A DNA stretch of 57,985 nucleotides from Lentzea nigeriaca (lineage in GTDB: Bacteria > Actinomycetota > Actinomycetes > Mycobacteriales > Pseudonocardiaceae): positions 1-57,985 of the forward strand of contig NZ_JAFBCX010000030.1 of the NCBI RefSeq assembly GCF_016907955.1, written 5' to 3'. Position 1 is the stretch's first letter. Every line of letters begins with the position of its first letter. Below are positions 42,473 to 51,906 of this stretch, in pieces. Made by a program: the position numbers and the translations under genes. The notes beneath the pieces are model-generated. The model was given only the letters and a program-made list of their open reading frames with translations, made no database searches and was not told where the DNA came from.

Positions 42473-43732
42473 ATGACCGCACTGTCGCCGCACCTGCGCC
42501 AAGCCACCCCCGTCGTCGCGGTCCGCGGCGAGGGCGTGCACCTGTACGGAGAGGACGGCCGGCGTTACCTGGACTTCACCGCGGGCATCGGCGTCACCAG
42601 CACCGGCCACTGCCACCCCAAGGTGGTGGCCGCGGCCCAGGAGCAGGTCGCGACGCTGATCCACGGCCAGTACACGACGGTCATGCACCAGCCCCTGCGC
42701 CGACTGGTCGACAAGCTGGGCGAGGTGCTGCCGCAGGGCCTCGACAGCCTGTTCTTCGTCAACTCCGGCAGCGAGGCCGTGGAGGCGGCGATGCGCCTCG
42801 CGCGACAGGCCACCGGCAGGCCCAACATCCTGGTCTGCCACGGCGGCTTCCACGGCCGTACGGTCGCCGCCGCCTCCATGACGACCTCCGGCACCCGGTT
42901 CCGGTCCGGCTTCTCCCCGTTGATGAGCGGGGTCGTGGTGACGCCGTTCCCGACGGCCTACCGCTACGGCTGGGACGAGGAGACTGCGACGCGGTTCGCC
43001 TTGCAGGAGCTGGACTACGTGCTCCAGACGATCTCCTCGCCCGCCGACACCGCGGCGCTCATCGTTGAGCCTGTGCTGGGTGAGGGCGGTTACGTCCCGG
43101 CGCCCCGCGCGTTCCTGGAGGGGCTGCGGGAGCGCGCCGACCGGCACGGCTTCCTGCTGATCCTCGACGAGGTGCAGACCGGCGTCGGGCGCACCGGCCG
43201 GTTCTGGGGCCACGAGCACTCCGGCGTCACCCCCGACATCCTCGTCACCGCGAAGGGCCTGGCCAGCGGCTTCACCCTGTCCGGCATCGCGGCGAGCGAG
43301 GAGCTGATGAGCAAGGCCTGGCCGGGCTCCCAGGGTGGCACCTACGGCGCGAACGCCGTCGCGTGCGCGGCCGCCGTCGCCACGCTGGAGGTCGTCGAGG
43401 AGGAAAAGCTCGTGCAGAACGCCGAGCTGATGGGCGCACGGCTGCGAGCAGGCCTGGAGGCGGTCGCCGCCAGGACACCCTCCATCGGCGACGTGCGGGG
43501 AGCCGGGCTGATGCTCGCGACCGAGTTCGTCACCGAGGACGGCCGCCCCGACCCGGAGACCGCGGGCAGGGTCCAGCGCGCCGCCGTGGACGAGGGCCTG
43601 CTCCTGCTGCTCTGCGGCGCGTGGAACCAGGTCGTGCGGATGATCCCCGCGCTCGTGATCGACGAGAACGCCGTCGACGAAGGGCTGCGGGCCTGGTCCG
43701 CCGCTGTGGAAGCAGGAGTGTCGGGTCGATGA
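42473..43732 (+). CDS. gabT: 4-aminobutyrate-type class III aminotransferase
   Basis: 419 residues with the class III pattern: VNSGSEAVEAAMRLAR, CHGGFHGRTVAA, LLILDEVQTGVGRTG and the PLP lysine in VTAKGLASGFTLSG. It moves the omega-amino group of GABA or a similar amine to 2-oxoglutarate, giving succinate semialdehyde. ATG 42473 has GGGAG seven bases before it; ATG 42467 is too close to it. The stop overlaps the next gene by 4 bases. Confidence 0.85.
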   Translation: MTALSPHLRQATPVVAVRGEGVHLYGEDGRRYLDFTAGIGVTSTGHCHPKVVAAAQEQVATLIHGQYTTVMHQPLRRLVDKLGEVLPQGLDSLFFVNSGSEAVEAAMRLARQATGRPNILVCHGGFHGRTVAAASMTTSGTRFRSGFSPLMSGVVVTPFPTAYRYGWDEETATRFALQELDYVLQTISSPADTAALIVEPVLGEGGYVPAPRAFLEGLRERADRHGFLLILDEVQTGVGRTGRFWGHEHSGVTPDILVTAKGLASGFTLSGIAASEELMSKAWPGSQGGTYGANAVACAAAVATLEVVEEEKLVQNAELMGARLRAGLEAVAARTPSIGDVRGAGLMLATEFVTEDGRPDPETAGRVQRAAVDEGLLLLLCGAWNQVVRMIPALVIDENAVDEGLRAWSAAVEAGVSGR

Positions 43733-46545
43733 GCACCGACCCGCTGGTGCGACTGCTCGCCGAGACCGCTCCCGGACTGCGGGTGGAGTCGGAGGCCGGA
43801 GGAACTGCGCCCTTCGCCTACGACGCCTCCAACTACCGGGTGGCGCCTCGCGCCGTGGCCTTCCCCCGTTCACCCGAGGAGGTGTCCGCGGCGCTGCGGG
43901 CCTGCCGGGAGCTCGGTGTGGCGGTCACGGCGCGGGGAGGCGGCACGAGCATGGCGGGCAATGCCGTCGGGCCGGGCCTCGTGCTCGACTTCTCCCGCGG
44001 CATGAACCGGATCCTCGGCGTCGACGCGGAGAACCGCACCGCCCGAGTGGAGCCCGGTGTCGTGCTGGACGACCTGCGTGACGCGGTCGCGCCACACGGC
44101 CTCACCTTCGGCCCCGACCCGTCCTCGCACAGCCGCTGCACGATCGGCGGCATGATCGGCAACGACGCGTGCGGCAACCGGTCCGTGCGGCACGGGCGCA
44201 CCAGCGGCCACGTCGAGTCGCTGGAGATCGTCACCATCGACGGTCTGCACGCGATCGCCGACCACACGGGTCTGCACCCGGCCGACCCCGCCGACTACGG
44301 CGCGGCCGCCGAGCTGGAGGCGGCCCTGCGTCGGCTGATCGGTGCGAACCTCGCCCCGATCCGCACCGAACTCGGCCGCATCCCGCGCCAGGTCTCCGGC
44401 TACCAGCTGCACCACCTCCTGCCGGAGAACGGCTTCGACCTCGCCCGCGCCCTGGTCGGCACCGAGGGCACGTGCGCGGTGGTCGTGGCCGCGACCGTCC
44501 GGCTCGTGACAACTGCTTCGGCGGCGACGTTGCTGGCCCTGGGCTACGACGACGTCGTGGACGCCGCCGAGGACGTGCCGGAGATTCTGCGGTGGTCACC
44601 GACAGCCGTGGAGGGCATGGACGAGGCGATCGTCGCCACCATGCGCGCCCGGCGCGGCTCCGGTTCCGTCACCGGCCTGCCGGACGGACGCGCCTGGCTG
44701 TACGTCGAGCTGGACGGCGACGACGAGACCGACGTCGCCGTCCGCGCAGGCCAGCTGCTCGACACGTTGAAAGCCCGCGGCCGCATGCTCGACGGCCGGG
44801 TCGTCGACAGCGAGGCCCAGCGGCGTTCCCTGTGGCGGGTGCGCGAGGACGGGGCTGGCCTGGCCGCCCGGCTGGTCGACGGCGGCGAGTCGTGGCCGGG
44901 CTGGGAGGACGCGGCGGTGGCGCCCGAGAACCTCGCGGGCTACCTGCGCGACTTCCGCGCGCTGCTGGCCGCGCACCGGCTCACCGGAGTCCTCTATGGA
45001 CACTTCGGTGCCGGGTGCGTGCACGTGCGCATCGACTTCGACCTCGGCAGCGAGGAGGGCAGGGACGCCACCCGCCGGTTCCTGCACGAGGCGGCCGAGG
45101 TCGTCGTGCGGCACGGCGGCACGCTGTCCGGCGAGCACGGCGACGGGCGGGCGCGCAGCGAGCTGCTGGAGGTCATGTACAGCCCGGCGGTCATCGGCGC
45201 GTTCGAGGCGTTCAAGCGGACCTTCGACCCGGACGGGCTGCTGAACCCCGGCGTGATCGTGGCACCGGCCGCGGTCGACACGGATCTCGCGCTGGACATC
45301 CCACGGCCACAGGGACGCACGACACTCTTCACGTTCCCGCATGACCAGGACGGCTTCGCGGGCGCGGTCCGGCGCTGTGTCGGCGTCGGCCGCTGTCGCA
45401 GCAACTCCGGCGGCGTGATGTGCCCCAGCTACCGCGCGACGGGGGAGGAGAACCACTCCACTCGCGGGCGTGCCCGGATGCTGCAGGAGATGCTGCGCGG
45501 CGACGTCGTGCGGGACGGCTGGCGCTCCACCGAGGTGAAGGACGCGCTGGACCTCTGCCTGTCGTGCAAGGCGTGTTCCACCGACTGCCCGACCGGCGTG
45601 GACATGGCCACCTACAAGGCCGAGTTCCTGCACCAGCACTACCGCGGCCGGATTCGCCCCCGGTCGCACTACTCGCTGGGATGGCTGCCCGCGACCTCGA
45701 AGCTCGCCGGTTACGTCGCACGGCCGCTCAACGCGGTCCTGCGCGGCCCGCTGGGCAAGGTCGCCGCGTGGCTGGGCGGTGTCACCCGGCACCGCGCCAT
45801 CCCTGCCTTCGCGTCCCGCCGTGCGCTGAAATCGGTTCTGCGCACGGCGGTCGACAGGCCGGCCGCGTTGCTGTTCGTGGACAGCTTCACGCGCGCCTTT
45901 CGTCCGCAGGTCGCCGCTGCCGCGGCGCGTGTGCTCGGCGCCGCAGGTGTGCCCTGCACACCGAGCAGCGGACTGTGCTGCGGCCTCACGTGGGTCAGCA
46001 CCGGTCAGCTGTCGGTGGCGCGCCGCGTGATGGCCCGCACCGTCGCCAAGCTCGACCGCGACCGGCAGCTGCCGATCGTCGTGGCGGAGCCGAGCTGCGC
46101 GGCCGCGTTGAAGCGGGACGTGCCCGAACTGCTGGGCACGGACGCCGCACGTCGGGTCGCGGCCAGGGTGCACACGCTCACGGCCGCGCTGACCGATCTG
46201 TCCACTTCGGACTGGAAACCGACTGTGCCGGACTCGGTGGTGCTGCAGACGCATTGCCACGAGTACGCCACGTTCGGCGGGCCGCGTGACCTGTTGCGCA
46301 AGCTCGGCGTGCGCAAAGTGACCGAGGCCGAAGGCTGCTGCGGACTCGCGGGCAACTTCGGTTTCGAGGAACAGCACTACGACACGTCGATGGCCGTCGC
46401 GGACCTGTCCCTGCGGCCACGACTGGAAGAGAACCCCGATGCCGTCGTCGTGGCGGACGGCTTCAGCTGCGCCACCCAGGCAGACCATCTCGGCGTCCGC
46501 GCCGTGCACCTGGCTGAGCTGCTCGACCCAGGAGGTAACCCGTGA
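43729..46545 (+). CDS. FAD-linked oxidase fused to 4Fe-4S and CCG domains (D-2-hydroxyacid dehydrogenase type)
   Basis: 938 residues. First the FAD-binding PCMH half (VTARGGGTSMAGNAVGPGLV, GMIGNDACGNRSVRHGR), then the FAD-oxidase C-terminal domain (LSGEHGDGRARSELLE). A ferredoxin segment with CVGVGRC and CLSCKACSTDCPTGVDM follows, then cysteine-rich CCG modules (SSGLCCGL, EGCCGLAGNFGF). This is the YdiJ/D-lactate or D-2-hydroxyglutarate dehydrogenase architecture passing electrons to quinone. Its coupling on both sides (ATGA, GTGA) to the aminotransferase and semialdehyde dehydrogenase suggests it oxidises a hydroxyacid of the same pathway, such as 4-hydroxybutyrate or 2-hydroxyglutarate. Confidence 0.85.
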   Translation: MSTDPLVRLLAETAPGLRVESEAGGTAPFAYDASNYRVAPRAVAFPRSPEEVSAALRACRELGVAVTARGGGTSMAGNAVGPGLVLDFSRGMNRILGVDAENRTARVEPGVVLDDLRDAVAPHGLTFGPDPSSHSRCTIGGMIGNDACGNRSVRHGRTSGHVESLEIVTIDGLHAIADHTGLHPADPADYGAAAELEAALRRLIGANLAPIRTELGRIPRQVSGYQLHHLLPENGFDLARALVGTEGTCAVVVAATVRLVTTASAATLLALGYDDVVDAAEDVPEILRWSPTAVEGMDEAIVATMRARRGSGSVTGLPDGRAWLYVELDGDDETDVAVRAGQLLDTLKARGRMLDGRVVDSEAQRRSLWRVREDGAGLAARLVDGGESWPGWEDAAVAPENLAGYLRDFRALLAAHRLTGVLYGHFGAGCVHVRIDFDLGSEEGRDATRRFLHEAAEVVVRHGGTLSGEHGDGRARSELLEVMYSPAVIGAFEAFKRTFDPDGLLNPGVIVAPAAVDTDLALDIPRPQGRTTLFTFPHDQDGFAGAVRRCVGVGRCRSNSGGVMCPSYRATGEENHSTRGRARMLQEMLRGDVVRDGWRSTEVKDALDLCLSCKACSTDCPTGVDMATYKAEFLHQHYRGRIRPRSHYSLGWLPATSKLAGYVARPLNAVLRGPLGKVAAWLGGVTRHRAIPAFASRRALKSVLRTAVDRPAALLFVDSFTRAFRPQVAAAAARVLGAAGVPCTPSSGLCCGLTWVSTGQLSVARRVMARTVAKLDRDRQLPIVVAEPSCAAALKRDVPELLGTDAARRVAARVHTLTAALTDLSTSDWKPTVPDSVVLQTHCHEYATFGGPRDLLRKLGVRKVTEAEGCCGLAGNFGFEEQHYDTSMAVADLSLRPRLEENPDAVVVADGFSCATQADHLGVRAVHLAELLDPGGNP

Positions 46546-47981
46546 TCGACGTTCCGAAGCAGTTGTTCATCGGCGGCACGTGGGTGGACGCCGCGGACGG
46601 CGCCACGATGCCCGTCGACAACCCGGCGACCGGCGAGATCGTCTGCCACGTCGCCGACGCGGGCGCCAAGGACGCGCAGCTCGCCGTGGACGCGGCGGTG
46701 CGGGTCCAGGAGGAATGGGCCGCCACCGCGCCGCGGGCGCGCAGCGAGATCCTGCGCCGTGCCTACGACATCATCGTCTCGCGCACCGACGAGCTCGCGT
46801 TGCTGATGACCACGGAGATGGGCAAGCCGCTGGCCGAGGCCAGGGGTGAGGTCGCCTACGCGGCCGAGTTCTTCCGGTGGTTCTCCGAGGAGGCCGTGCG
46901 GATCGAGGGCGGTTTCGGCACGCTGCCCGACGGCCGCAACCGGATGCTGCTGATGCGCCGCCCGGTCGGGCCGTGCCTGCTGATCACGCCGTGGAACTTC
47001 CCGCTGGCCATGGGCACCCGCAAGATCGGCCCGGCGATCGCGGCCGGCTGCACGATGGTGCTCAAGCCCGCGCCGCAGACCCCGTTGTCGAGCCTCGTGC
47101 TCGCGGAGATCCTGCGCGAGGCCGGACTACCGGACGGCGTGCTGAACGTCGTCACGACGTCCAAGCCGGGCGAGGTCGTCGAGCCGCTGCTGCGCGGCGG
47201 GCGCATCCGCAAGCTGTCGTTCACCGGGTCCACGGGCGTCGGCAAGCTGCTCCTCGAGCAGTCCGCGGAGCAGGTCGTGCGCACGTCGATGGAGCTGGGC
47301 GGCAACGCGCCGTTCATCGTGTTCGACGACGCCGACCTGGACAAGGCCGTCGACGGCGCGATGGTCGCCAAGATGCGCAACATGGGCGAGGCCTGCACCG
47401 CGGCCAACCGGTTCTTCGTCCACCGCGACGTGGCGGAGGAGTTCGGTGTGCGGCTCTCCACGCGCATGAGCGCGCTCAACGTCGGTCCGGGCACCGAACC
47501 AGGCGTCGACGTCGGGCCGTTGATCGACCGGAACGGCCGCCGCAAGGTCGAGCGCCTGGTCGAGGACGCGGTTCAGCGCGGCGCGCGCGTGCTCGCCGGC
47601 GGTCGGACACCGGACGGTCCCGGCAGCTTCTACCCACCGACCGTGCTGAGCCGGGTGTCGCCGGACAGCGACCTGATGGGCACCGAGATCTTCGGCCCGG
47701 TCGCTGCGATCCTGACGTTCGACGACGAGGACGAGGTCGTGCGCCAGGCCAATGACACCGAGTGGGGACTCGTGGGCTACGTCTTCACCGAGTCGCTGGA
47801 CCGCGCGCTACGCGTCAGTGAACGGCTGGAGGCGGGCATGGTCGGCCTGAACACCGGCCTGGTGTCCAATCCGGCCGCGCCGTTCGGCGGTGTGAAGCAG
47901 TCCGGCCTCGGGCGTGAGGGCGGCCGCGTCGGCATCGACGAGTTCCTCGACTACAAGTACGTCGCCGTGCCGGTTTCCTGA
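46542..47981 (+). CDS. gabD: NAD(P)-dependent succinate-semialdehyde dehydrogenase
   Basis: 479 residues, complete aldehyde dehydrogenase: PWNFPLAMGTRKIGPAI, FTGSTGVGKLL, general base Glu in MELGGNAPFIVFDD, nucleophile in MGEACTAANRF and NTGLVSNPAAPFGGVKQSG at the end. The sequence follows the GabD/SSADH subfamily. The GTG start overlaps the previous stop by 4 bases. It completes GABA breakdown to succinate, and a terminator follows. Confidence 0.88.
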   Translation: MIDVPKQLFIGGTWVDAADGATMPVDNPATGEIVCHVADAGAKDAQLAVDAAVRVQEEWAATAPRARSEILRRAYDIIVSRTDELALLMTTEMGKPLAEARGEVAYAAEFFRWFSEEAVRIEGGFGTLPDGRNRMLLMRRPVGPCLLITPWNFPLAMGTRKIGPAIAAGCTMVLKPAPQTPLSSLVLAEILREAGLPDGVLNVVTTSKPGEVVEPLLRGGRIRKLSFTGSTGVGKLLLEQSAEQVVRTSMELGGNAPFIVFDDADLDKAVDGAMVAKMRNMGEACTAANRFFVHRDVAEEFGVRLSTRMSALNVGPGTEPGVDVGPLIDRNGRRKVERLVEDAVQRGARVLAGGRTPDGPGSFYPPTVLSRVSPDSDLMGTEIFGPVAAILTFDDEDEVVRQANDTEWGLVGYVFTESLDRALRVSERLEAGMVGLNTGLVSNPAAPFGGVKQSGLGREGGRVGIDEFLDYKYVAVPVS

Positions 47982-47988
47982 CCGAGAT

Positions 47989-48026
47989 CGACGGGGAGCC
48001 TTCCAGGCCGGCAATGCTCCCCGTCG
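47989..48026 (+). terminator. Bidirectional terminator
   Basis: An 11-bp stem (47989-47999 with 48016-48026) around a 16-base loop lies between the convergent gabD and IclR genes, 8 bases after gabD and just past the IclR stop. Confidence 0.75.
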
Positions 48027-48029
48027 ACG

Positions 48030-48782
48030 TCAGGAACCCAGTCTGCGGGCGGAGATCTCCTTGGCGGTTTCCGCGACCAGGCGCCCCAGTTCCGGGAGCC
48101 GGGACTCCTCGAAGCGCGAGTCCGGCATGGAGATCACCACCGCGGCCAGCGGTGAGCCGTCGGAATCCAGGATCGCCGAGGCGATCGCGCACACACCGGG
48201 CCGGAACTGGTTGCGGTTGATGGCGTAGCCGTTCGCCGACACCTGCTCCAGCTCCGCCCTGAGCTGCTGCGGATCGGTGAGGGTGACCTCGCTGTAGCTC
48301 TCCAGCGGCCTGGCGAGAACTTCGTCCAGATCGGACTTGCCCGTGCTGGCCAGTATCGCCCGCCCACCCGCCGTGGCGTGCAACGGTGAGATGTCGCCGA
48401 TCTCGTGGAACGTGCGCACCGCGTGCGACGAGTCGATGCGGTCGACCACCACCATGCAGTCCAACGCATCGGGCACGGACAGGTGGATCGTCTCGTTCAC
48501 CTTGTCCCGCAACCGGATCATTGGGTCACGAGCCGCCGCGAGCAGGCTGGAGCCCTGTAGTGCCGCCGGGCGCACGGCGAGCACACGCGCGCCGATCTCC
48601 CAACGCGTCGTGTCCTTCCGGTTGGCGCGCAGCCATCCCGCCTCGTGCAGCGTGACGAGCGTGCGTTGCACAGTCGACTTGGGCAGCCCGAAGAGCTTGG
48701 TCAGCTCTCCCACCGTGACCGGCTGGTGCTGCGCAACCGCCTCCAGGATGCGCAGCGACCTGGTCACGCTCTTCATCTCCAC
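48030..48782 (-). CDS. IclR-family regulator 1
   Basis: 250 residues: winged helix (PVTVGELTKLFGLPKSTVQR) and an IclR effector domain (SPLHATAGGRAILA, GVCAIASAILDSDGSPLAAV). The first 45 residues are identical to those of the second IclR at 52.6 kb, while the effector domains differ clearly, so they probably recognise the same DNA but different ligands. Start is GTG 48782 or ATG 48776. It borders the catabolic block from the left. Confidence 0.9.
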   Translation of the reverse strand: MEMKSVTRSLRILEAVAQHQPVTVGELTKLFGLPKSTVQRTLVTLHEAGWLRANRKDTTRWEIGARVLAVRPAALQGSSLLAAARDPMIRLRDKVNETIHLSVPDALDCMVVVDRIDSSHAVRTFHEIGDISPLHATAGGRAILASTGKSDLDEVLARPLESYSEVTLTDPQQLRAELEQVSANGYAINRNQFRPGVCAIASAILDSDGSPLAAVVISMPDSRFEESRLPELGRLVAETAKEISARRLGS

Positions 48783-48854
48783 GCGTTACCCCCTGTTGGT
48801 CTGCTGCATTCTCTTCTCACATCACTTGACCGCCCCTTCCGGGGTGCGGATTGT

Positions 48855-48883
48855 TGTGCCACAAATTAGCACCGTGTGCCACA
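48855..48883. promoter_or_regulatory. Candidate IclR operator 1
   Basis: Two direct copies of TGTGCCACA start at 48855 and 48875, 20 bases apart, so on the same face of the helix, about 75 bases before the IclR gene. The sequence TGTGCCACAAATTAGCAC here is closely matched by TGTGCCAGATCCTAGCAC at 53401, upstream of the other IclR gene. Confidence 0.6.
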
Positions 48884-48989
48884 TAGTGGGATACCTGCTT
48901 GGGGGGGAACGAGCATGAGACTGCAGCACGTCAATCACCGGTCGGCGCCCTGGGGCTGACCGAGAGCCGTCCGGACGGCGACGCGGGGG

Positions 48990-49190
48990 ACGTGCTCCAC
49001 GGCGGCTGCCAAGGGTGGTCTTGTCGCGCTTGCGCGTGGTGCCGCCATCGACTGGGCGTCCCGCAACATCCGCGTCAACGTGGTGGCTCCTGGCCTCATC
49101 GCCGACGCGGTGCTCGTCCTCGCCTGCTCGGAGTCGTCCTACGTCACCGGTGCCCTCCTCCCCGTGGACGGGGGTTACACGGCTTTCTGA
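48990..49190 (+). pseudogene. Short-chain dehydrogenase/reductase remnant
   Basis: The plus frame reads STAAAKGGLVALARGAAIDW, ASRNIRVNVVAPGLI and then directly ADAVLVLACSESSYVTGALL, PVDGGYTAF and stop. That is the second half of an SDR enzyme with about 30 residues missing after APGLI. The catalytic Tyr position holds Thr, and the NAD-binding half is gone. The remainder of 48884-49340 carries no other feature than the AAGGAG of the next gene. Confidence 0.7.
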
Positions 49191-49340
49191 CTGCACTGTG
49201 CTGCGCGAATTGTCATCAGTACGGCGCACATCGGCATGCTCAGTGAGCGTTCTGGCATGGAGCAGGTGACAGGTCTGGCGGCGAGGCTTTGAGCATCCGC
49301 ACCGCAGTGGCATGCGGTGGATCGCGAAGGAGCCTTTCAC

Positions 49341-50417
49341 ATGAGCCGATACGACCTCGCCCTCATCGGCTTCGGCGGCGTCAACCGCGCGCTCGCCGAG
49401 CTGGTGTCCCAGCGCGGGAACCGCCTTGCCGAGGACTTGGGCTTCGCCCTGCGCGTGGTGGCGATCACCGATCTGCGGGCCGGTTCCCTGGTGGACCCCG
49501 ACGGCATCGATCTGGCGCCGCTGCTGGCCGCCGAGCCAGGGGAGCTGGACTTCGCGGGCCTGCCGGGTGGAAGCACCGATCCACGCAACGAGTGGGTGAT
49601 CCGCCACGTGCCGTCCGACGTCGTCGTGGAGGCGACGTTCACCAACCCGGCCGACGGTGAGCCCGCCCTCTCCCACGTGCGCTGGGCCCTCGAATCCGGC
49701 AAGCACGTGTGCACCACGAACAAGGGGCCGGTCGCCCTCGCCGGCCAGGCGCTCAAGGCGCTCGCCGCCGAGCACGGTGTCAGCTTCGAGTTCGAGGGCT
49801 CGGTGCTCAGCGGCACCCCCGTCCTGCGCACCGCCCAGAGCCTGTTCGGCGGACTGGAGATCACCGGTGTTCAAGGCATCATGAACGGCACGTCGAACTA
49901 CGTTCTCGGCAGGATCGAGGAAGGCGTCGACCTGCCGGCGGCCATCGCGGAGGCGCAGGAACTGGGATACGCCGAAGCCGACCCCACCGCCGACATCGAG
50001 GGTCACGACGTCCAGCTCAAGGTCATGATCCTGGCGAACGAGGTCCTCGGCGCCGACCTGCGCCGCGAGGACGTCTTCTGTGAGGGCATCTCCGCGATCA
50101 CACCGGACGAGGTGCGGGACGCCGCCTCGAAGGGGTTGCGCTGGAAGCTCGTCGGTTCCGCCACCCGCAACGAGGACGGGAGTGTCGACGCCCGCGTCGC
50201 CCCGCTCGCTCTGCCCGCCCACCACCCGCTTGCGGGCATCTCAGGCCCGGTCAACGCGGTTTCGTTCCACACCGACCTCCTCGGCACGGTCACGGTGTCC
50301 GGCCCTGGCGCCGGCCGCATCGAGACCGCCTACGCCCTGCTCTCCGACATCATCGCCATCCACCAGCGTCACGCCACCGCCACGCCCGGCGTTCTCCAGG
50401 AGACCCACCTTGTCTGA
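49341..50417 (+). CDS. Homoserine dehydrogenase-family enzyme
   Basis: 358 residues: NAD(P) site IGFGGVNRALAELV, TTNKGPVAL (conserved Lys) and the substrate segment EADPTADIEGHDVQLKVMIL with the conserved Asp and Lys of homoserine dehydrogenases. It lacks the C-terminal ACT domain of the biosynthetic enzyme, so feedback control by threonine is not expected. GAAGGAG precedes ATG 49341. It is coupled to an aldehyde dehydrogenase. Expected reaction: homoserine (or an analogue) to aspartate semialdehyde, in the catabolic direction. This direction is inferred from context. Confidence 0.82.
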   Translation: MSRYDLALIGFGGVNRALAELVSQRGNRLAEDLGFALRVVAITDLRAGSLVDPDGIDLAPLLAAEPGELDFAGLPGGSTDPRNEWVIRHVPSDVVVEATFTNPADGEPALSHVRWALESGKHVCTTNKGPVALAGQALKALAAEHGVSFEFEGSVLSGTPVLRTAQSLFGGLEITGVQGIMNGTSNYVLGRIEEGVDLPAAIAEAQELGYAEADPTADIEGHDVQLKVMILANEVLGADLRREDVFCEGISAITPDEVRDAASKGLRWKLVGSATRNEDGSVDARVAPLALPAHHPLAGISGPVNAVSFHTDLLGTVTVSGPGAGRIETAYALLSDIIAIHQRHATATPGVLQETHLV

Positions 50418-51843
50418 CACCATCACGCACACCGGCGCCGAGGTCGGGGCCGAGATGGCGCCCGTGCGCAACCCCTACACCGGCGAGATCATCGCCTCGG
50501 TTCCCACCGTCGGGGCCACCGCCATCGGCAGCGTCCTGCAGCAGGCCGGGCGCGGGCGCCGCACGGCGGCCGCGTTGTCCCGCGCATCCAGGGCCTCCGT
50601 CCTGGAACGCACCTCCCGTCTGGTCGAGCAGCGCGCGGAGTCCTTCGCGCGGCTGATCGTGAGCGAGGCCGGCAAGACCATCACCCAGGCCCGCAAGGAG
50701 GTCGCCCGCGCTGTCAACACTCTCTCGTTGTCCGCGGCCGAGGCCCGGCGCAACGCCGGCGAGGTCGTCCCGTTCGACTCGTACGAGGGCTCCGAGAACC
50801 GGCAGGGCTGGTTCACCCGCGAACCGCTGGGCATCATCGCCGCGATCACCCCGTTCAACGACCCGCTCAACCTGGTCGCTCACAAGCTGGGGCCGGCCAT
50901 CGCGGGAGGCAACGCGGTCATCCTCAAACCGTCCGCCCTGACGCCGCTGTCGGCACTCCGGCTGGTGGACACGCTCGTCGAGGCCGGCCTGCCCGAGGAG
51001 GTCGTCACCGTCGTCAACGGCGACGCCGACATCGCCGCCGCGATCGTCGCCGCCCCCGACGTGCGCATGGTGTCGTTCACCGGGGGATTCGCCACCGGTG
51101 AGGCCATCTCCCGCACGGCAGGCCTGAAAAAGCTCGCCATGGACCTCGGCGGCAACGCCCCGGTCATCGTGATGGACGACGCCGACCTCGACGAGGCAGT
51201 GCGGTCCTGCGTCTCCGGCGCGTTCTGGGCCGCGGGCCAGAACTGCATCGGCACCCAGCGAATCCTGATCGCCCACCAGGTCTACGAGCGCTTCCGCGAC
51301 GCCTTCGTTCGTCGTACGACACTGCTGCGCGTCGGGGACCCGCTCGACGAGAACACCGACGTCGGCCCGATGATCACCAGGCAGGCCGCGCTCGCCGTCC
51401 GGGCGAAGGTCGATGCGGCCGTGCAGGAGGGTGCGATCCTGTTGTGCGGCAACGAGGTCAGCGGCTCGCTGTACACGCCGACCGTCCTGGAAGGCGTTCC
51501 GGCCACCAGTTCGATCTGGCAGGAGGAGGCATTCGCGCCGGTCGTCGTGCTGCAACCGGTCGAGTCCTTCGAGCACGCCATCGAGCAGGCCAACGCCATC
51601 GACTACAGCCTCCACGCGGGCATCTTCACCGCGCGCCTGGACCGCGCGCTGACCGCGGCAAGGCTGCTGGAAGCCGGGGGAGTGATGATCAACGACTCGT
51701 CCGACTACCGGTTCGACGCCATGCCGTTCGGCGGGTTCAAGTACGGCAGCATGGGCCGTGAGGGCGTGCGTTTCGCCTTCGAGGAGATGACCCAGCCCAA
51801 GGTCGTGTGCGTCAACCACCTCCTGGGGGACTCCGGGTTGTAA
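50410..51843 (+). CDS. Aldehyde dehydrogenase coupled to the homoserine-dehydrogenase-like gene
   Basis: 477 residues from TTG 50410, which has CAGGAG seven bases upstream and overlaps the previous gene by 8; the next in-frame ATG (50455) lacks a site. Motifs: ITPFNDPLNLVAHKLGPAI, FTGGFATGE, LGGNAPVIVMDD (Glu replaced: MDLGGN keeps Asp at the base position) and nucleophile in AAGQNCIGTQ. It resembles lactaldehyde/phosphonoacetaldehyde/SSADH-type enzymes. Aspartate semialdehyde to aspartate would complete the step begun by its partner. Confidence 0.82.
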   Translation: MSDTITHTGAEVGAEMAPVRNPYTGEIIASVPTVGATAIGSVLQQAGRGRRTAAALSRASRASVLERTSRLVEQRAESFARLIVSEAGKTITQARKEVARAVNTLSLSAAEARRNAGEVVPFDSYEGSENRQGWFTREPLGIIAAITPFNDPLNLVAHKLGPAIAGGNAVILKPSALTPLSALRLVDTLVEAGLPEEVVTVVNGDADIAAAIVAAPDVRMVSFTGGFATGEAISRTAGLKKLAMDLGGNAPVIVMDDADLDEAVRSCVSGAFWAAGQNCIGTQRILIAHQVYERFRDAFVRRTTLLRVGDPLDENTDVGPMITRQAALAVRAKVDAAVQEGAILLCGNEVSGSLYTPTVLEGVPATSSIWQEEAFAPVVVLQPVESFEHAIEQANAIDYSLHAGIFTARLDRALTAARLLEAGGVMINDSSDYRFDAMPFGGFKYGSMGREGVRFAFEEMTQPKVVCVNHLLGDSGL

Positions 51844-51871
51844 CCGGCGCCTTCCGGAACCGCGAACGATG

Positions 51872-51906
51872 GCAGGGCCGTGTCCTCGACCGAGGACACG
51901 GCCTGC
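51872..51906 (+). terminator. Terminator between the aldehyde dehydrogenase and Lrp genes
   Basis: A 13-bp perfect stem (51876-51888 with 51891-51903), extended by GCA/TGC, lies 30 bases after the aldehyde dehydrogenase stop and ends at the convergent Lrp gene. Its tip has few unpaired bases, so the last pairs probably open. Confidence 0.72.

Noticed and set aside
44596..46509. Minus-strand frame of 637 residues
   Set aside because: Antisense to the FAD/4Fe-4S fusion; no motif and biased composition.
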